This document shows, piece by piece, positions 1 to 8,565 of a DNA stretch of 64,000 nucleotides. Source of the DNA: Tritrichomonas musculus (Eukaryota > Parabasalia > Tritrichomonadida > Tritrichomonadidae). Made by a program: the position numbers and the translations under genes. Numbering within the stretch: the stretch's first letter is position 1; every line of letters starts with the position of its first letter. The stretch covers positions 2,914,001 to 2,978,000 of the forward strand of contig JAPFFF010000010.1 of assembly GCA_039105265.1 (NCBI GenBank). Direction: 5' to 3'. The notes under the pieces are model-generated. The model was given only the letters and a program-made list of their open reading frames with translations. It did no database searches and had not been told where the DNA came from.

Positions 1-75
1 GCTAATTGCTTCAGAAAGAGTAGTTCTTATCAACAAGTAAATCTTCCTGTGTTTGAACGAAGAATCAAATTCTAA
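1..75 (+). CDS. C-terminal end of an unidentified element-1 gene (partial)
   Basis: Frame 1 is open from the first base of the window to a TAA at 73-75, giving 24 residues that end in VFERRIKF. The stop codon directly abuts the 62-bp repeat beginning at 75, and a copy of the same repeat lies 7 bases after the stop of the minus-strand gene at 1368-1622. The same relation of stop codon to repeat is the main argument that this is a real gene end. Nothing in so short a tail identifies the protein; a replication or fibre gene upstream would be plausible but is unproven. Confidence 0.4.
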   Translation, partial: ANCFRKSSSYQQVNLPVFERRIKF

Positions 76-136
76 AAATCTTCATCTTATTTTTGGTTTG
101 GGTTAACAGGTTAGATCTAACCCTATTTTTCTAACC
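75..136 (+). repeat. 62-bp repeat, left arm of an inverted pair around the 339-aa gene
   Basis: Bases 75-136 match the reverse complement of 1299-1360 at 61 of 62 positions. The copy contains the perfect 14-bp palindrome GGTTAGATCTAACC and reads A/T-rich, then GGGTTAACAGG, then the palindrome. It starts at the stop codon of the partial upstream gene, which suits a 3'-end or terminator element. The pair could also act as recombination sites flanking the gene between them. Confidence 0.8.
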
Positions 137-181
137 TTTATTTTTTTAGTTAATTTTTTATCATCCATTTACATAAACCTA

Positions 182-1201
182 ATGATAGCGCAAACAAATA
201 CACAAGCTCAAGCCGACTTCAATGTTAATGAATATCTTGTTGACCTAATACCTAAACCAATATCTGATGTAAATGGGAAAGTTGACAAGTATTATGATAT
301 TCATGGAAACCCTATTAAGCCTCTTGTGGAAGTTAGTTGTGAAAAAGAATTAAACACAAAGAGAATGATTATGAGGGATTTGCTAACCAATAACTATAAT
401 CCTGATGCTTATGATGTTAAGTTTGAGCACAACAATAAATATATCAAAGACGTTTTCACTATGATTTCAAGTCTTCCAAAGATAATGCCAATATCACAGA
501 CAAAACCATTTGAACCAATATTTAATGAAATAGAAGTATTAAAGACAGATAGTGCAGAACTTAAGAAGTTTCTACGTAAAATGAATGTACAGTTTGTTGG
601 TTATTATTGTGACCACAATGCTATGAATGAGAAGTGCGATAAAGTAGTGATGAGTACAAGTGAACTTTTGGAGAGTGAAGACTTTGAGAAATATAAAGAG
701 TTTATTGAAAGATACGCTAACTGTATATATGATGTATTCTGTTATTACTGGTATGATATGGAAAACAATAATAATCATGAGAGCTTAAGAAGTAAGGTTA
801 ATGAATTTCATATTGATTACAATACCTTATTGAAGCTTAGATGCTGTATTACGAGGATTAATACTAAAATATTTAATATCAATTCAAGTTCCAATAAACG
901 TTGCAGTAAGTGTGAGGCCAAACAGAGATTATATGAATATACTTTGCGTGAAGTTCAACGTATGAGAGCTGAACAGGAAGAAATCGATAGGCAGTTTGAT
1001 GAGTCTGATTACGATTTAGCCAAGTTTATGCAGAACAATTATCCAAACATTGATAGATTATTGTTAAAGGATGTTCAGCAGAGATATGCCAAAGAGTTTG
1101 GACAGAAATTAACATTTGCACAATTAACAGAAAAGATTGAACAGACAGGCAAATGGAAGATAACAAAGGTTCATAACATTATGTATGTGAGTAAATTGTA
1201 A
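182..1201 (+). CDS. Unrecognised 339-aa protein with a C-x2-C motif, flanked by inverted repeats
   Basis: The ORF starts with ATG at 182 behind a very AT-rich leader and ends in TAAA, the trichomonad-style overlap of stop and poly(A) signal. The sequence is charged. A CSKCE motif near residue 244 could be half of a zinc site, followed by a helical, Glu/Arg-rich stretch (about 250-285) and a compact C-terminal segment. No known family is recognised. It is the only complete plus-strand gene in the visible part of element 1, lying opposite to the structural block, in the position where element 2 carries its KilA-N gene. An early or regulatory DNA-binding role is therefore a guess from position only. 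It lies inside a near-perfect 62-bp inverted repeat pair. Confidence 0.7.
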   Translation: MIAQTNTQAQADFNVNEYLVDLIPKPISDVNGKVDKYYDIHGNPIKPLVEVSCEKELNTKRMIMRDLLTNNYNPDAYDVKFEHNNKYIKDVFTMISSLPKIMPISQTKPFEPIFNEIEVLKTDSAELKKFLRKMNVQFVGYYCDHNAMNEKCDKVVMSTSELLESEDFEKYKEFIERYANCIYDVFCYYWYDMENNNNHESLRSKVNEFHIDYNTLLKLRCCITRINTKIFNINSSSNKRCSKCEAKQRLYEYTLREVQRMRAEQEEIDRQFDESDYDLAKFMQNNYPNIDRLLLKDVQQRYAKEFGQKLTFAQLTEKIEQTGKWKITKVHNIMYVSKL

Positions 1202-1202
1202 A

Positions 1203-1241
1203 GGTTAGAAAAATAGGGTTAGAACTAACCTGTTAACCCAA
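1203..1241 (-). repeat. Partial third copy of the 62-bp element-1 repeat
   Basis: About 39 bases matching the core of the 1299-1360 copy (GGTTAGAAAAATAGGG, then AACTAACCTG and TTAACCCAA) follow the stop of the 339-aa gene directly. After the shared core it diverges but stays similar in composition. With the copy at 1299-1360 it fills the gap between two convergent genes, which supports a role at transcript 3' ends. Confidence 0.7.
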
Positions 1242-1298
1242 GGACCAAAAATACTAAAAAAATCATCTTATATTTTTGTTTATCAGATGACTCTGAAT

Positions 1299-1360
1299 GG
1301 TTAGAAAAATAGGGTTAGAACTAACCTGTTAACCCAAACCAAAAATAAGATGAAGATTTT
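1299..1360 (-). repeat. 62-bp repeat, right arm of the inverted pair
   Basis: Reverse complement of 75-136 with one mismatch (A/T in the centre of the palindrome). Read on the minus strand it begins 7 bases after the stop codon of the bZIP-like gene, matching the placement of the left arm after its upstream gene. Confidence 0.8.
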
Positions 1361-1367
1361 TTTGTTT

Positions 1368-1622
1368 TCATGCTTCTTTCTTCTCAGCAGTAACCATTTC
1401 AGCAATTTTCTTCAATTCCTCTAGCTCTTGCTTCTTTCTTTGTCTATATTCTTTTTGTTGTTGTCGTCTGGCTTCAAGTCTTTCTTCAGGGGTATTATAT
1501 TTACTCTTCCTGCCTCTTTTCGGAGTATCCATTGACGTCAGATTCTCACTTGACTTCGATTTGGACAATTTCTTTATTACTTCTGTTTTCTTGAATTGGT
1601 TTAGGTCTATTTTACTCGTCAT
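1368..1622 (-). CDS. Small bZIP-like basic protein
   Basis: 84 aa. A RGRKSKY AT-hook-like patch (around residues 36-42) is followed by a strongly basic helix with EARRQQQKEYRQRKK and a short Leu/Glu heptad-like tail. This resembles the basic region and start of the zipper of bZIP proteins, although the zipper is very short. Element 2 carries a clear homologue at 15394-15669 with RGRKRKY and an equivalent basic helix, so the fold is conserved between elements. A DNA-binding transcription regulator or a DNA-condensing protein is the likely role. It is the last gene of the minus-strand block and ends against the inverted repeat at 1299-1360. Confidence 0.65.
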   Translation of the reverse strand: MTSKIDLNQFKKTEVIKKLSKSKSSENLTSMDTPKRGRKSKYNTPEERLEARRQQQKEYRQRKKQELEELKKIAEMVTAEKKEA

Positions 1623-1651
1623 TTTGATAAAAATAAAAAAACAAATAATAA

Positions 1652-2179
1652 TTACATATTAACTGCATGCTTAAGACACAGATGATATTTGTTAACTAAT
1701 TCATTATATTCTTTGTTATATACTTGTTTGAAATCAGTACATACTTCTCCATTATCATTTACTATCTTAATGGAATCTATCTTACGTATTGGATTAGCTT
1801 TCCCTGCACAACAACCTACATCCTCATCAAGACTTATTTCTACCACCTCCGCCTTAATAATTGTTTTAATTATATTAGATAAGGCAGTAACAGGGACAAT
1901 TATACAATTCTTTGATATTAAGTTGGATAATAATGCTTTGTCCTGGTCTAACAAGATTTTTGCATACGTTTCAAGTATCACGTACTTAACATCCTTTGCT
2001 TCTTCTTCTTGATTCTCTTCTAATTCAACATTACGAGTGATAACAATTTCTTCTTTTCCATCATCCCTTTTGTTTATAATAATATTATTATTTATATTGC
2101 TTGTTGACTGTGCTGCTGCTTGAGGTTCTAATGAAACGTTCGCGTTAACTCCAGCATTGTTGGATCTCTTCTTTATCAT
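1652..2179 (-). CDS. Conserved element protein of unknown function, 175 aa
   Basis: The N-terminus MIKKRSNNAGVNANVSLEP is followed by an Asn-rich linker, then KRDDGKEEIVITRNV and a mixed alpha/beta C-terminal part holding DEDVGCCAGKANPIRKID and DFKQVYNKEYNELVNKYHLCLKH. The homologue in element 2 (23132-23659) has the same length and keeps these motifs, including the CC pair, so the gene is a core component of this element family. No known domain is recognised. Its place downstream of the capsid genes suggests a virion or late function, but that is inference. Confidence 0.75.
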   Translation of the reverse strand: MIKKRSNNAGVNANVSLEPQAAAQSTSNINNNIIINKRDDGKEEIVITRNVELEENQEEEAKDVKYVILETYAKILLDQDKALLSNLISKNCIIVPVTALSNIIKTIIKAEVVEISLDEDVGCCAGKANPIRKIDSIKIVNDNGEVCTDFKQVYNKEYNELVNKYHLCLKHAVNM

Positions 2180-2207
2180 TTCCTTTCGAAAAAAAGTTGA
2201 TAATCAA

Positions 2208-2636
2208 TCAGTAATGAATATTAGCTTGCTTAACATTAATTGGTTTAAAGTATCCAATCCTTCCTTTATTTCTTTCATCCGCTCTACCTTGTATTTCTCC
2301 TAATTTCTCTGGTTTCTTTAAGTATGGAGGAAGAATAGGAGCTTTGGGTGCTTTATCTTTCTTCAAATAATACCCTCCATCTGTAATACTAACAGGTGGT
2401 TCGTGTAATGGTTTTGTTTTATGTTGATTACTCTTTGGTGGTTTGACTGGTTTGTTTTCCATATACTTTGTTGGTGGTCTATTAATTCTTGGGTTAAACG
2501 TAACTGCGTAAGTATTGTCATTAGAAAATATGCCAAAGTGATTAAACTCTATTGTCTTCTCAGTCTTAGTTCCTTCATTAAACATTGTCCCCTCTGCTCC
2601 AACTGTTGTTGAATTGGGTTTTCCGTACTTATTCAT
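2208..2636 (-). CDS. Proline/lysine-rich small protein with GTMFNE and NTYAVT motifs
   Basis: 142 aa, low in hydrophobic residues, rich in Pro, Lys and Asn, so largely disordered. The motifs GTMFNE and NTYAVT near the N-terminus recur in the 69-aa protein of element 2 (26412-26621), and the C-terminal INVKQANIHY resembles VNAKQLILY of the 62-aa protein at 23782-23970. In element 2 the homologous pieces may thus be carried by two separate small genes. Function unknown; a disordered virion linker protein is possible. Confidence 0.6.
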   Translation of the reverse strand: MNKYGKPNSTTVGAEGTMFNEGTKTEKTIEFNHFGIFSNDNTYAVTFNPRINRPPTKYMENKPVKPPKSNQHKTKPLHEPPVSITDGGYYLKKDKAPKAPILPPYLKKPEKLGEIQGRADERNKGRIGYFKPINVKQANIHY

Positions 2637-2675
2637 TTCTTTTTCAAAAAAAAATTGGTTGGTCGAGATTCCGAC

Positions 2676-3125
2676 TTACAGAACTAGCTCTTGATGAAGA
2701 CCGATAAATAGTTCAGGTGTATTTAATTCATATTTCTTACGTAATTCCTCTATCATTGTTTTAGTCTTTTTAGATGCTAATTCTATTGAATAATTGTAGT
2801 AACTGTATTCTCCATATTCTTGTTCCTTATTTGAACCATTAACAAAAAACTCTTGCATTTTATAATTAATTTTCCTTCTTGAGTTAGTATTTAATACTAT
2901 GTGTTCTATATCATATTCTTTAATTTTGTCTGGATATATCCTCCATACGTTCTTGTCCGCCTTAATTGATATGTAGATGACTTTTGCTAAATATTTATTT
3001 TTTGAAAGTTGAATTGGATATCGATCACAAAGGATAGCGAAATTACTTTCCTTAAAATCTTCTGGGTTATCAGCGAGGGAAATAACATTATTGATGTAAT
3101 CATATACTTTATATTGGTCTTGCAT
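2676..3125 (-). CDS. Unrecognised 149-aa protein, element 1 only
   Basis: A soluble, charged, mixed alpha/beta protein beginning MQDQYKVYDYINNVISLADN, with a Tyr-rich centre (YGEYSYYNYS) and a helical C-terminal third. No family or motif is recognised and no counterpart is seen in element 2. It lies between the HNH gene and the small Pro/Lys-rich gene in the same orientation, with 36-40-base A/T-rich gaps, so it is probably an accessory cargo gene of the same transcription unit. Confidence 0.6.
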   Translation of the reverse strand: MQDQYKVYDYINNVISLADNPEDFKESNFAILCDRYPIQLSKNKYLAKVIYISIKADKNVWRIYPDKIKEYDIEHIVLNTNSRRKINYKMQEFFVNGSNKEQEYGEYSYYNYSIELASKKTKTMIEELRKKYELNTPELFIGLHQELVL

Positions 3126-3161
3126 TTTGTATGGAAATAAAAAAAATATAATTAAAATTTT

Positions 3162-3779
3162 TTAGTCTAATCCGTATTGTTGTTTGAAAGTATGTATTAA
3201 CATAGAAGTTGGTTTGTGATTAATATCTCTTGTTTTAATCATTTTACGTCCTCCTTTTTCTGTATTTATGTGCATTATCCTATAAACATCATCAGTTATT
3301 TGTTCATAGAAAACATCTTCTTCCGTTTCTTCATCATAATAGTAATAATACTTATTTTCATCAAATACTCTTCTTTCATTCTTTAGGTCATAGTGAGTAA
3401 TAACTATAGCCTCATCTGGTATATCGTCAACAAACTCGTATTTAACACCATTTCTTGATGAAGCATTTCTGTTATTTTCACTTGCTGAAACCCAACGAAG
3501 ATTGCTCAAATGATAATCCGTTCTGTCTTTTGATATATGATCCACTTGTGTTTTATGTTTTGGGTCGTCATTTGATATGAACTGTTTGGCAATTATTCTA
3601 TGCTTATCTATCTTGTTTCCATTAAGATTTACACTTGGATATCCATTACTTTTGTTTACTCGTTCCTTTACTTCATAATGATTATCCTTTCGTCTAATAG
3701 TGAATGGATACTGGTTAAGTATCTCATAATCAGGATACTCATTTATTGTAACAAAATCTATAACTTGTTCTTCTGTCAT
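3162..3779 (-). CDS. Free-standing HNH homing-type endonuclease (NUMOD4/HNH_3-like)
   Basis: 205 aa. Residues about 24-105 show the HNH_3 pattern found in phage and giant-virus homing nucleases: a beta stretch with NGYPSVNLNGNKIDKHR (His60), then QVDHISKDRTDYHLSNLRWVS (Asp80-His81, Asn93) and ENNRNAS (Asn102/103). These match the H-N-N/H metal-binding architecture. The C-terminal third is acidic, Tyr-rich and not recognised. The gene interrupts no other gene and has no counterpart at this place in element 2, so it looks like a mobile cargo gene inserted between structural genes. Probable activity is site-specific DNA cleavage; the target is unknown. Confidence 0.8.
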   Translation of the reverse strand: MTEEQVIDFVTINEYPDYEILNQYPFTIRRKDNHYEVKERVNKSNGYPSVNLNGNKIDKHRIIAKQFISNDDPKHKTQVDHISKDRTDYHLSNLRWVSASENNRNASSRNGVKYEFVDDIPDEAIVITHYDLKNERRVFDENKYYYYYDEETEEDVFYEQITDDVYRIMHINTEKGGRKMIKTRDINHKPTSMLIHTFKQQYGLD

Positions 3780-3847
3780 TTTGTATTTATGTATAGTGAT
3801 AATAAAAAAATATAATTAAAATAGAAAGACGCAATTATTTTTGTTAT

Positions 3848-5461
3848 TTAATCCCTTGAGGTCAAGTCATAATTGCCAAGGCGTACTAAAGGTGGCATAC
3901 CATTTGGTTGAACTAAGATAGATATAGATGAATCAAATAAGAGACATATTAAAGGTGGAGTTTGAGTAGCTTTTGCATATGTATTGTCACCTGTTTCTTG
4001 TGTTACATTTATTTCAAAATTAATAGGTGACAAAGAGGTTAATCCTTGTTGATATGTATTATCAGTTTCTGTAGGTAATCCGATAAAGAAACTACTCTTG
4101 TCATTTGAATAAATTCCCTTCGAATAACCAAATTTAGGTTTATTAGTAGTCTTATCTCTATCACAATGAGTTAAACTGTTTACCACTTCCTTATTAAAAC
4201 CACTTTGTCCTCCATTCACGTTCATTGCGTTCTGACAATATTCTAAGAACTCTGGGTATTCATCTGTAGTGCCAAATGGCTTTGCAGGAATGTTACCGTA
4301 ACCTCCACAGTTTAATTGGAAGGACTTAAAGTTAGGATTCTTAAAGTATGTATGATGAGTATGCTTCACAGGAAATAATAAGTAAATTGAGTCAACAAAG
4401 CGAGGAGTGATTGTGCAAGTAGTCTTGTCATTAGGGTTCTTTAATGGAGTAGTAGTAGTGTAAATAGATATCGTTTGGGTTGGAAATGTAAGTGGATGAG
4501 TTGGGTCTGCATATCGTTGTACTAGACTAGAGTAAATATTATCCTCTATACCAAAGCAAGGGATAATAGATGAACACTCAGTAACGGAGTAATCAACTTC
4601 CTGAAATGTTCTATTTTCTACTGTAAGTTCTGTTACTCCATCTTTAGCAGTTGGCTTATCAGTATACATTGTTATTGGTTCACCAATTGGGATAAATTCA
4701 TTAATAATTTCATTTAATTTATATTTTGAATTGACGATATGATCATATTCAAACGCTTTTCCTGGACCCATAGGACAACATACCATACCAGCACATGAAA
4801 AGAATAATCGGAGTTCAATTTTGCCTGCGAATGCTGGAAGGTATTTAATATTTGATAATGGTAAGAACCTTCTTAAATCAATCTTCAAGTGAATTTTATA
4901 TTTTTTGTCTTCCCATCCTGGTGCAAAATCAACAATAAATCCTGTTCTGCTGCCTGATTTACCATTCCATATATCTTTATGTCTTGCCTTTGAATATACA
5001 TCTGCTCTCTTTGTTGTTTCATTCGCACAACATGCAGTTAAGAACGATTCTTCACAACCAAAGTTCTGGGTATATATCGTTATTCCGTTAGCTACTATTT
5101 CATATTTCTCAACAGCATCTCTAGCATCCTTGAAACCAAACCATACTCTGTTGAATTGATATCCATCGCCTTCTGCTGCAGTTATCTTACTACCAGCAGC
5201 TTCTTTAATCTTTACCTCCATATCAGCTCTAATAAATCCATTATATATGTCTGCTGTATTGTTTGTGTTAGGTGATATAATTGCACTTGTATATGAACCT
5301 TTATGAATTGGAGGCGATGGAGAATAAGATGTTTGAGGACTAATTGTGTATTGCTTGTTGGTATCAGACAAGGCTATACAATTATCAACAATATCAAAAT
5401 AGCTAGCAATTTGGGTACATGTTTCTGCTGACGTCCTTAGTTCAATTTCTGGATTTAACAT
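3848..5461 (-). CDS. Major capsid protein, double-jelly-roll type (Maverick/Polinton-like)
   Basis: 537 aa from the ATG at 5461. A longer reading from 5491 adds ten residues, but the element-2 homologue aligns from this internal Met. Beta-rich throughout, with motifs shared with element 2: YFDIVDNCIALSDTN (about 22-36), GFKDARDAVEKYEI, IYTQNFGCEESFLTAC, IDLRRFLPLSNIKYLPAFAG (194-213), FVDSIYLLFP, FKSFQLNCGGYG and a C-terminal LGNYDLTSRD. Length, strand-rich composition and position beside the packaging ATPase are as expected for the hexon-like capsid protein of Polinton-type viruses. Assignment is by context and pattern; a structure prediction would settle it. Confidence 0.75.
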   Translation of the reverse strand: MLNPEIELRTSAETCTQIASYFDIVDNCIALSDTNKQYTISPQTSYSPSPPIHKGSYTSAIISPNTNNTADIYNGFIRADMEVKIKEAAGSKITAAEGDGYQFNRVWFGFKDARDAVEKYEIVANGITIYTQNFGCEESFLTACCANETTKRADVYSKARHKDIWNGKSGSRTGFIVDFAPGWEDKKYKIHLKIDLRRFLPLSNIKYLPAFAGKIELRLFFSCAGMVCCPMGPGKAFEYDHIVNSKYKLNEIINEFIPIGEPITMYTDKPTAKDGVTELTVENRTFQEVDYSVTECSSIIPCFGIEDNIYSSLVQRYADPTHPLTFPTQTISIYTTTTPLKNPNDKTTCTITPRFVDSIYLLFPVKHTHHTYFKNPNFKSFQLNCGGYGNIPAKPFGTTDEYPEFLEYCQNAMNVNGGQSGFNKEVVNSLTHCDRDKTTNKPKFGYSKGIYSNDKSSFFIGLPTETDNTYQQGLTSLSPINFEINVTQETGDNTYAKATQTPPLICLLFDSSISILVQPNGMPPLVRLGNYDLTSRD

Positions 5462-5492
5462 ATTTTCTTTTGAGAAAAATAATAAAAGCAAA

Positions 5493-6056
5493 TTAAATCA
5501 TATCAGAGAAAATATTATTTCGCCTTCTACGAATAGGTTGAGGTGGGATTACTGGTATTGGTTCCTCTTCTGATTCGTCTTCTATTTGATTTGGTTCTTG
5601 GACTTCTTGGCTCAAGGCGTTTATGTATTGTGGCTGAGTATACTGTGGATAATATGGTTTTCTCATTTGTTTTTGTATTACATCTTTTATCATTTTCTTC
5701 TGTTCTTTCTTAGCCCTTTCGTTTTTAAACTCTTCACCCAATAGCTTTAATTGGTTTAGTATTTCTATATTTATTGTTGGATCATATACTTGTTTTGGTT
5801 GTTCTTCTATTATTGGTTTTTTGGGTTTTGGTATTTCTTCAGGTGGGTCGGAATTCTGACCAACAACTTTTTCTTCAATCGTTTCTGTTTTAGTTAATGG
5901 TTCAGGTGGTGGTTTCGTTAATGGTTGCTCTCTTCTTTTTACTATATATTTGTTTTCTTTTTTGGTAGGAAGTACATCCCAATCAGGGTCCTCACGACCA
6001 TTAAGCCAGTTCTGTATTACCTGCAATCTTTTTGATCCTGTCAAATGCTTAGACAT
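5493..6056 (-). CDS. Conserved virion-associated protein of unknown function, 187 aa
   Basis: The N-terminal 50 residues (GSKRLQVIQNWLNGREDPDW, then a PTKKENKYIVK motif) match those of the 209-aa element-2 protein (KRNQIIQRWIQGIEDPEYEV, then PTKKEGKYIVK). A Pro/Glu-rich disordered middle and a short helical segment follow (EILNQLKLLGEEFKNERAKKEQKKMIKDV in element 1), and a Pro-rich tail ends in an Arg patch, RRRRNN. Always directly upstream of the MCP gene. No named family recognised; a scaffolding or capsid-bound role is inferred from its fixed place between the MCP and the pVI-like gene. Confidence 0.7.
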   Translation of the reverse strand: MSKHLTGSKRLQVIQNWLNGREDPDWDVLPTKKENKYIVKRREQPLTKPPPEPLTKTETIEEKVVGQNSDPPEEIPKPKKPIIEEQPKQVYDPTINIEILNQLKLLGEEFKNERAKKEQKKMIKDVIQKQMRKPYYPQYTQPQYINALSQEVQEPNQIEDESEEEPIPVIPPQPIRRRRNNIFSDMI

Positions 6057-6087
6057 TTAATTGATAAAAAAATCATTTTTTTGAGTT

Positions 6088-6591
6088 TTATTGAGTTTTC
6101 TTTGTTTTTCTTGATTTCTTTCTCTTTCTTTTATTCAATTTCGCTATATGTGCTTCTGCTTCATCCACATATTTACTTCTGTTCTGATATATTTTATAAG
6201 CAGCTGGCTTTCTCGAATAATGAATGCGTGGAAAATCTGCATACATTACATTACTACCTAGCGGATTAGGTTGTCTTTCTGCTATATTCTTTTCTAATGC
6301 TGCCTTTACTTCTCCTTCTCTTATTCCACTTGCTATTGTTGTCAATCCTTTACCTATACCTATTGCTGCTGGATTACCCGTTATTGTTCCCAAAGCTTGT
6401 GTTGCTCCTCCTATAGTATTTAATATTGGTGCCTTATTTTTCCAAGCCCATTTACCAACTTTACCAACTGCACTATCACCAATGAATTTGCCTACTTTAC
6501 CAACACCAGATTTTACCGAATTCCATGCACGATTAAAAAATCCACCACCAGAATTTTGTTCAATCCTTCCTGTATCAGAAATTGCTTCCAT
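6088..6591 (-). CDS. Small Gly/Lys-rich virion protein, pVI/pX-like
   Basis: 167 aa. Residues 14-60 form an amphipathic pattern with repeated Gly-Lys-Trp/Phe units (FFNRAWNSVKSGVGKVGKF), followed by an Ala/Gly-rich helical stretch (about 60-100) and a strongly basic tail, KLNKRKRKKSRKTKK. This composition resembles internal minor capsid proteins of adenovirus-like and Polinton-like viruses (membrane-active or DNA-associated). The element-2 gene at 26632-27036 has the same design. Gap to the ATPase gene is 12 bases. Functional label is by analogy. Confidence 0.6.
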   Translation of the reverse strand: MEAISDTGRIEQNSGGGFFNRAWNSVKSGVGKVGKFIGDSAVGKVGKWAWKNKAPILNTIGGATQALGTITGNPAAIGIGKGLTTIASGIREGEVKAALEKNIAERQPNPLGSNVMYADFPRIHYSRKPAAYKIYQNRSKYVDEAEAHIAKLNKRKRKKSRKTKKTQ

Positions 6592-6603
6592 TGTCTTTTA
6601 ATA

Positions 6604-7458
6604 TCAGTCAAAGTAATATTTATTGGCGGTTATGTTCATAATAAATTTTGAATGAAGATCTCTATGCTGTAAATATTCTTTTACCGTCTTCTTGATATTA
6701 AGGTTGTTATTTGTTTGTTGAAGCAAGGAAGTAAAATCTTCTTCTGAGTATCCACTATAGCATATAATATCCGTGGCCAATCTTTTTGCATTTATGTGTA
6801 CGAATCTGATTGTCTGAATAGCCATGATGCAAGTAATATTATAATGTCTTGTCTTGGTTAATAGTCTAAGGAATTCAGTATTATTATGTGTTAACAAATC
6901 GCTTCCTGCACAGTCATCCAATATTATTAGTGTGTTATATGGGTAAGAAGAGGTTTGGTATTTTACTAACTTATTGGCTATATATACTATTCTATCATCT
7001 ATTTCTTGGAGGGAGTGCTTGTTTATAAGTCTTTGCATTTCTTCATTTGTTTCCTTCATCTTAGATAATACATGTTTAACCATTGCATAATATTTTATTT
7101 TTCTTTTGAGGTGTTTCTTTAGGTAATCCATCAATTGGGCTTCATTAAGATATACTATTGGTGTCTTTACCTCTTTACTCATTGCCTCAGCCGTTTTGTC
7201 TGCTTTTCCAGAACTTGAGCAAAATATTATTTTTTGATAGTACGGATGCTTAAATAGACGTTCAGTAATTAGTATGTGTTTCCACAACCAATAACTCTTA
7301 CCTGCACCTGGTTTACCAATAAGAAAATAAATTCCATTCGTACTAAATGGATATGAAGGATGTAATGGTTTCATCAGTGCTGCCTCTATCTCTTTCTGGT
7401 TCTTCTTCATTGTCTTTTGGATTAAGGATTCCACTTCTTTCATTATTTGTTTAGACAT
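6604..7458 (-). CDS. A32/FtsK-like genome-packaging ATPase
   Basis: 284 aa. Walker A is GKPGAGKS at 48-55, after the strand NGIYFLI. Walker B is TLIILDDCAG (ILDD 179-182). A sensor-like segment, TKTRHYNITCIMAIQ, follows near 203-217 and RFVHINAKRLATDIICYSG after that. This order is typical of the DNA-packaging ATPases of Polintons, virophages and large DNA viruses. It powers genome entry into the preformed capsid. The homologue in element 2 is about the same length and closely similar throughout. The gene follows the integrase by 10 bases and so is probably co-expressed. Confidence 0.9.
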   Translation of the reverse strand: MSKQIMKEVESLIQKTMKKNQKEIEAALMKPLHPSYPFSTNGIYFLIGKPGAGKSYWLWKHILITERLFKHPYYQKIIFCSSSGKADKTAEAMSKEVKTPIVYLNEAQLMDYLKKHLKRKIKYYAMVKHVLSKMKETNEEMQRLINKHSLQEIDDRIVYIANKLVKYQTSSYPYNTLIILDDCAGSDLLTHNNTEFLRLLTKTRHYNITCIMAIQTIRFVHINAKRLATDIICYSGYSEEDFTSLLQQTNNNLNIKKTVKEYLQHRDLHSKFIMNITANKYYFD

Positions 7459-7468
7459 TTATTTGTGG

Positions 7469-8554
7469 TTAAATCCATTTCTTTATATTGTTGGGTATAT
7501 TTTTCTTCTTTGACCAGTAATCCACTTCAAGATTAGATAGCTTTGTTGGAGCACCTTCTCGTAAATTTTTAGCCGGTATGATGTCTTCTGTTCCTTCGCT
7601 GTATTTAATTTTATATTTGTTCTTTGTTGTATCATAAGAAATAATCTTCTCCACAATACCTCTCTTGCCTCCCTTAAGTGTTTGTGCAATATTTTTGTTT
7701 TGTGTCTTGATTAACCTATAACCAGGGAGTTTGTCTATTGACTCATCTTTGGACTTAATTATAAATTGGTTCCCAGCCTTTGAATCAACTATATATGCTT
7801 CCTTGCTTACCTTGTTCCTGCGCTTCGAAAATGGCTCCTTGGCCTGAATAATTCTAACTCTATCATTTGGTTTAAAGTCATATGGATTGTTTTGCGACTT
7901 GGTTTTTACATATTCTTTTTCATCTTTCTCTGTCATCTCGTTTGGTATCTTATAGTCCAATGATCTGTGGGGAGAATTGTTGTATGAATCTATTAAACTA
8001 TCCATTTCTTTCTCATTGATGAACCTGTTCTCGCCTACCATGTCTCTAATCGTTCTCATGAACCTATTTATGATACCTAGTACATTATGATTATTATCCT
8101 CGGTAGTAGTGTAAACAATATTTTTGGTCTTCATCAACTGTAATACATCATTGGACAAGTAAGCAGCATCCTGATCTGATGTTATCGAATAGACATCTGG
8201 CTCGTCCTTAAAAAATTTATTTAATGCCTTGACTACTTCTTTTGCACCTTTCCCCTTCATTGGATAACAATATGCTTTTCTTGTGTTAATATTAATTAGC
8301 ATCAAATAGTTGAGACCATCCTTTGTCTTATCATTGATGAATGTGTCCATTTGATATCCCCCAGAGTGTTTAGAATAGATATTCATAAACTTTGCCTTTG
8401 GTACCTTTACATCATGTACTATCTTCCTTAAATAATCTAATGCGGCTTCTTCTGTGAATCCATATCGTTTTGCGAGTGGAACAAATTTAGAGGCAGATCT
8501 CCAAGGAAAAAAAGAATGAAGCTCATTAATTGTCTTAAAATGCTTTTTGTTCAT
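7469..8554 (-). CDS. Retroviral-type (rve) integrase with DD35N triad
   Basis: 361 aa. An N-terminal helical segment is followed by the RNase-H-like core: YQMDTF (Asp70), ITSDQDAAYLS (Asp127), then HNVLGIINRFMRTIRD. The position 35 residues after Asp127, where DDE integrases carry Glu, is Asn163. After the core comes an SH3-like barrel (DFKPNDRVRI, then EAYIVDSKAGNQFIIKS) and a chromo/Tudor-like C-terminal part (GKRGIVEKII, then YKIKYSEGTEDIIPAKNLREG). It should join element ends to host DNA. The same Asn is present in the element-2 integrase, so this is a family feature, not a private mutation. Activity with Asn is uncertain. Confidence 0.85.
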   Translation of the reverse strand: MNKKHFKTINELHSFFPWRSASKFVPLAKRYGFTEEAALDYLRKIVHDVKVPKAKFMNIYSKHSGGYQMDTFINDKTKDGLNYLMLININTRKAYCYPMKGKGAKEVVKALNKFFKDEPDVYSITSDQDAAYLSNDVLQLMKTKNIVYTTTEDNNHNVLGIINRFMRTIRDMVGENRFINEKEMDSLIDSYNNSPHRSLDYKIPNEMTEKDEKEYVKTKSQNNPYDFKPNDRVRIIQAKEPFSKRRNKVSKEAYIVDSKAGNQFIIKSKDESIDKLPGYRLIKTQNKNIAQTLKGGKRGIVEKIISYDTTKNKYKIKYSEGTEDIIPAKNLREGAPTKLSNLEVDYWSKKKNIPNNIKKWI

Positions 8555-8565
8555 TTAAATTAGTC

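Noticed and set aside
92-140. Telomere-like GGGTTA repeats
   Set aside because: The motif is not in tandem; it belongs to the 62-bp palindromic repeat.
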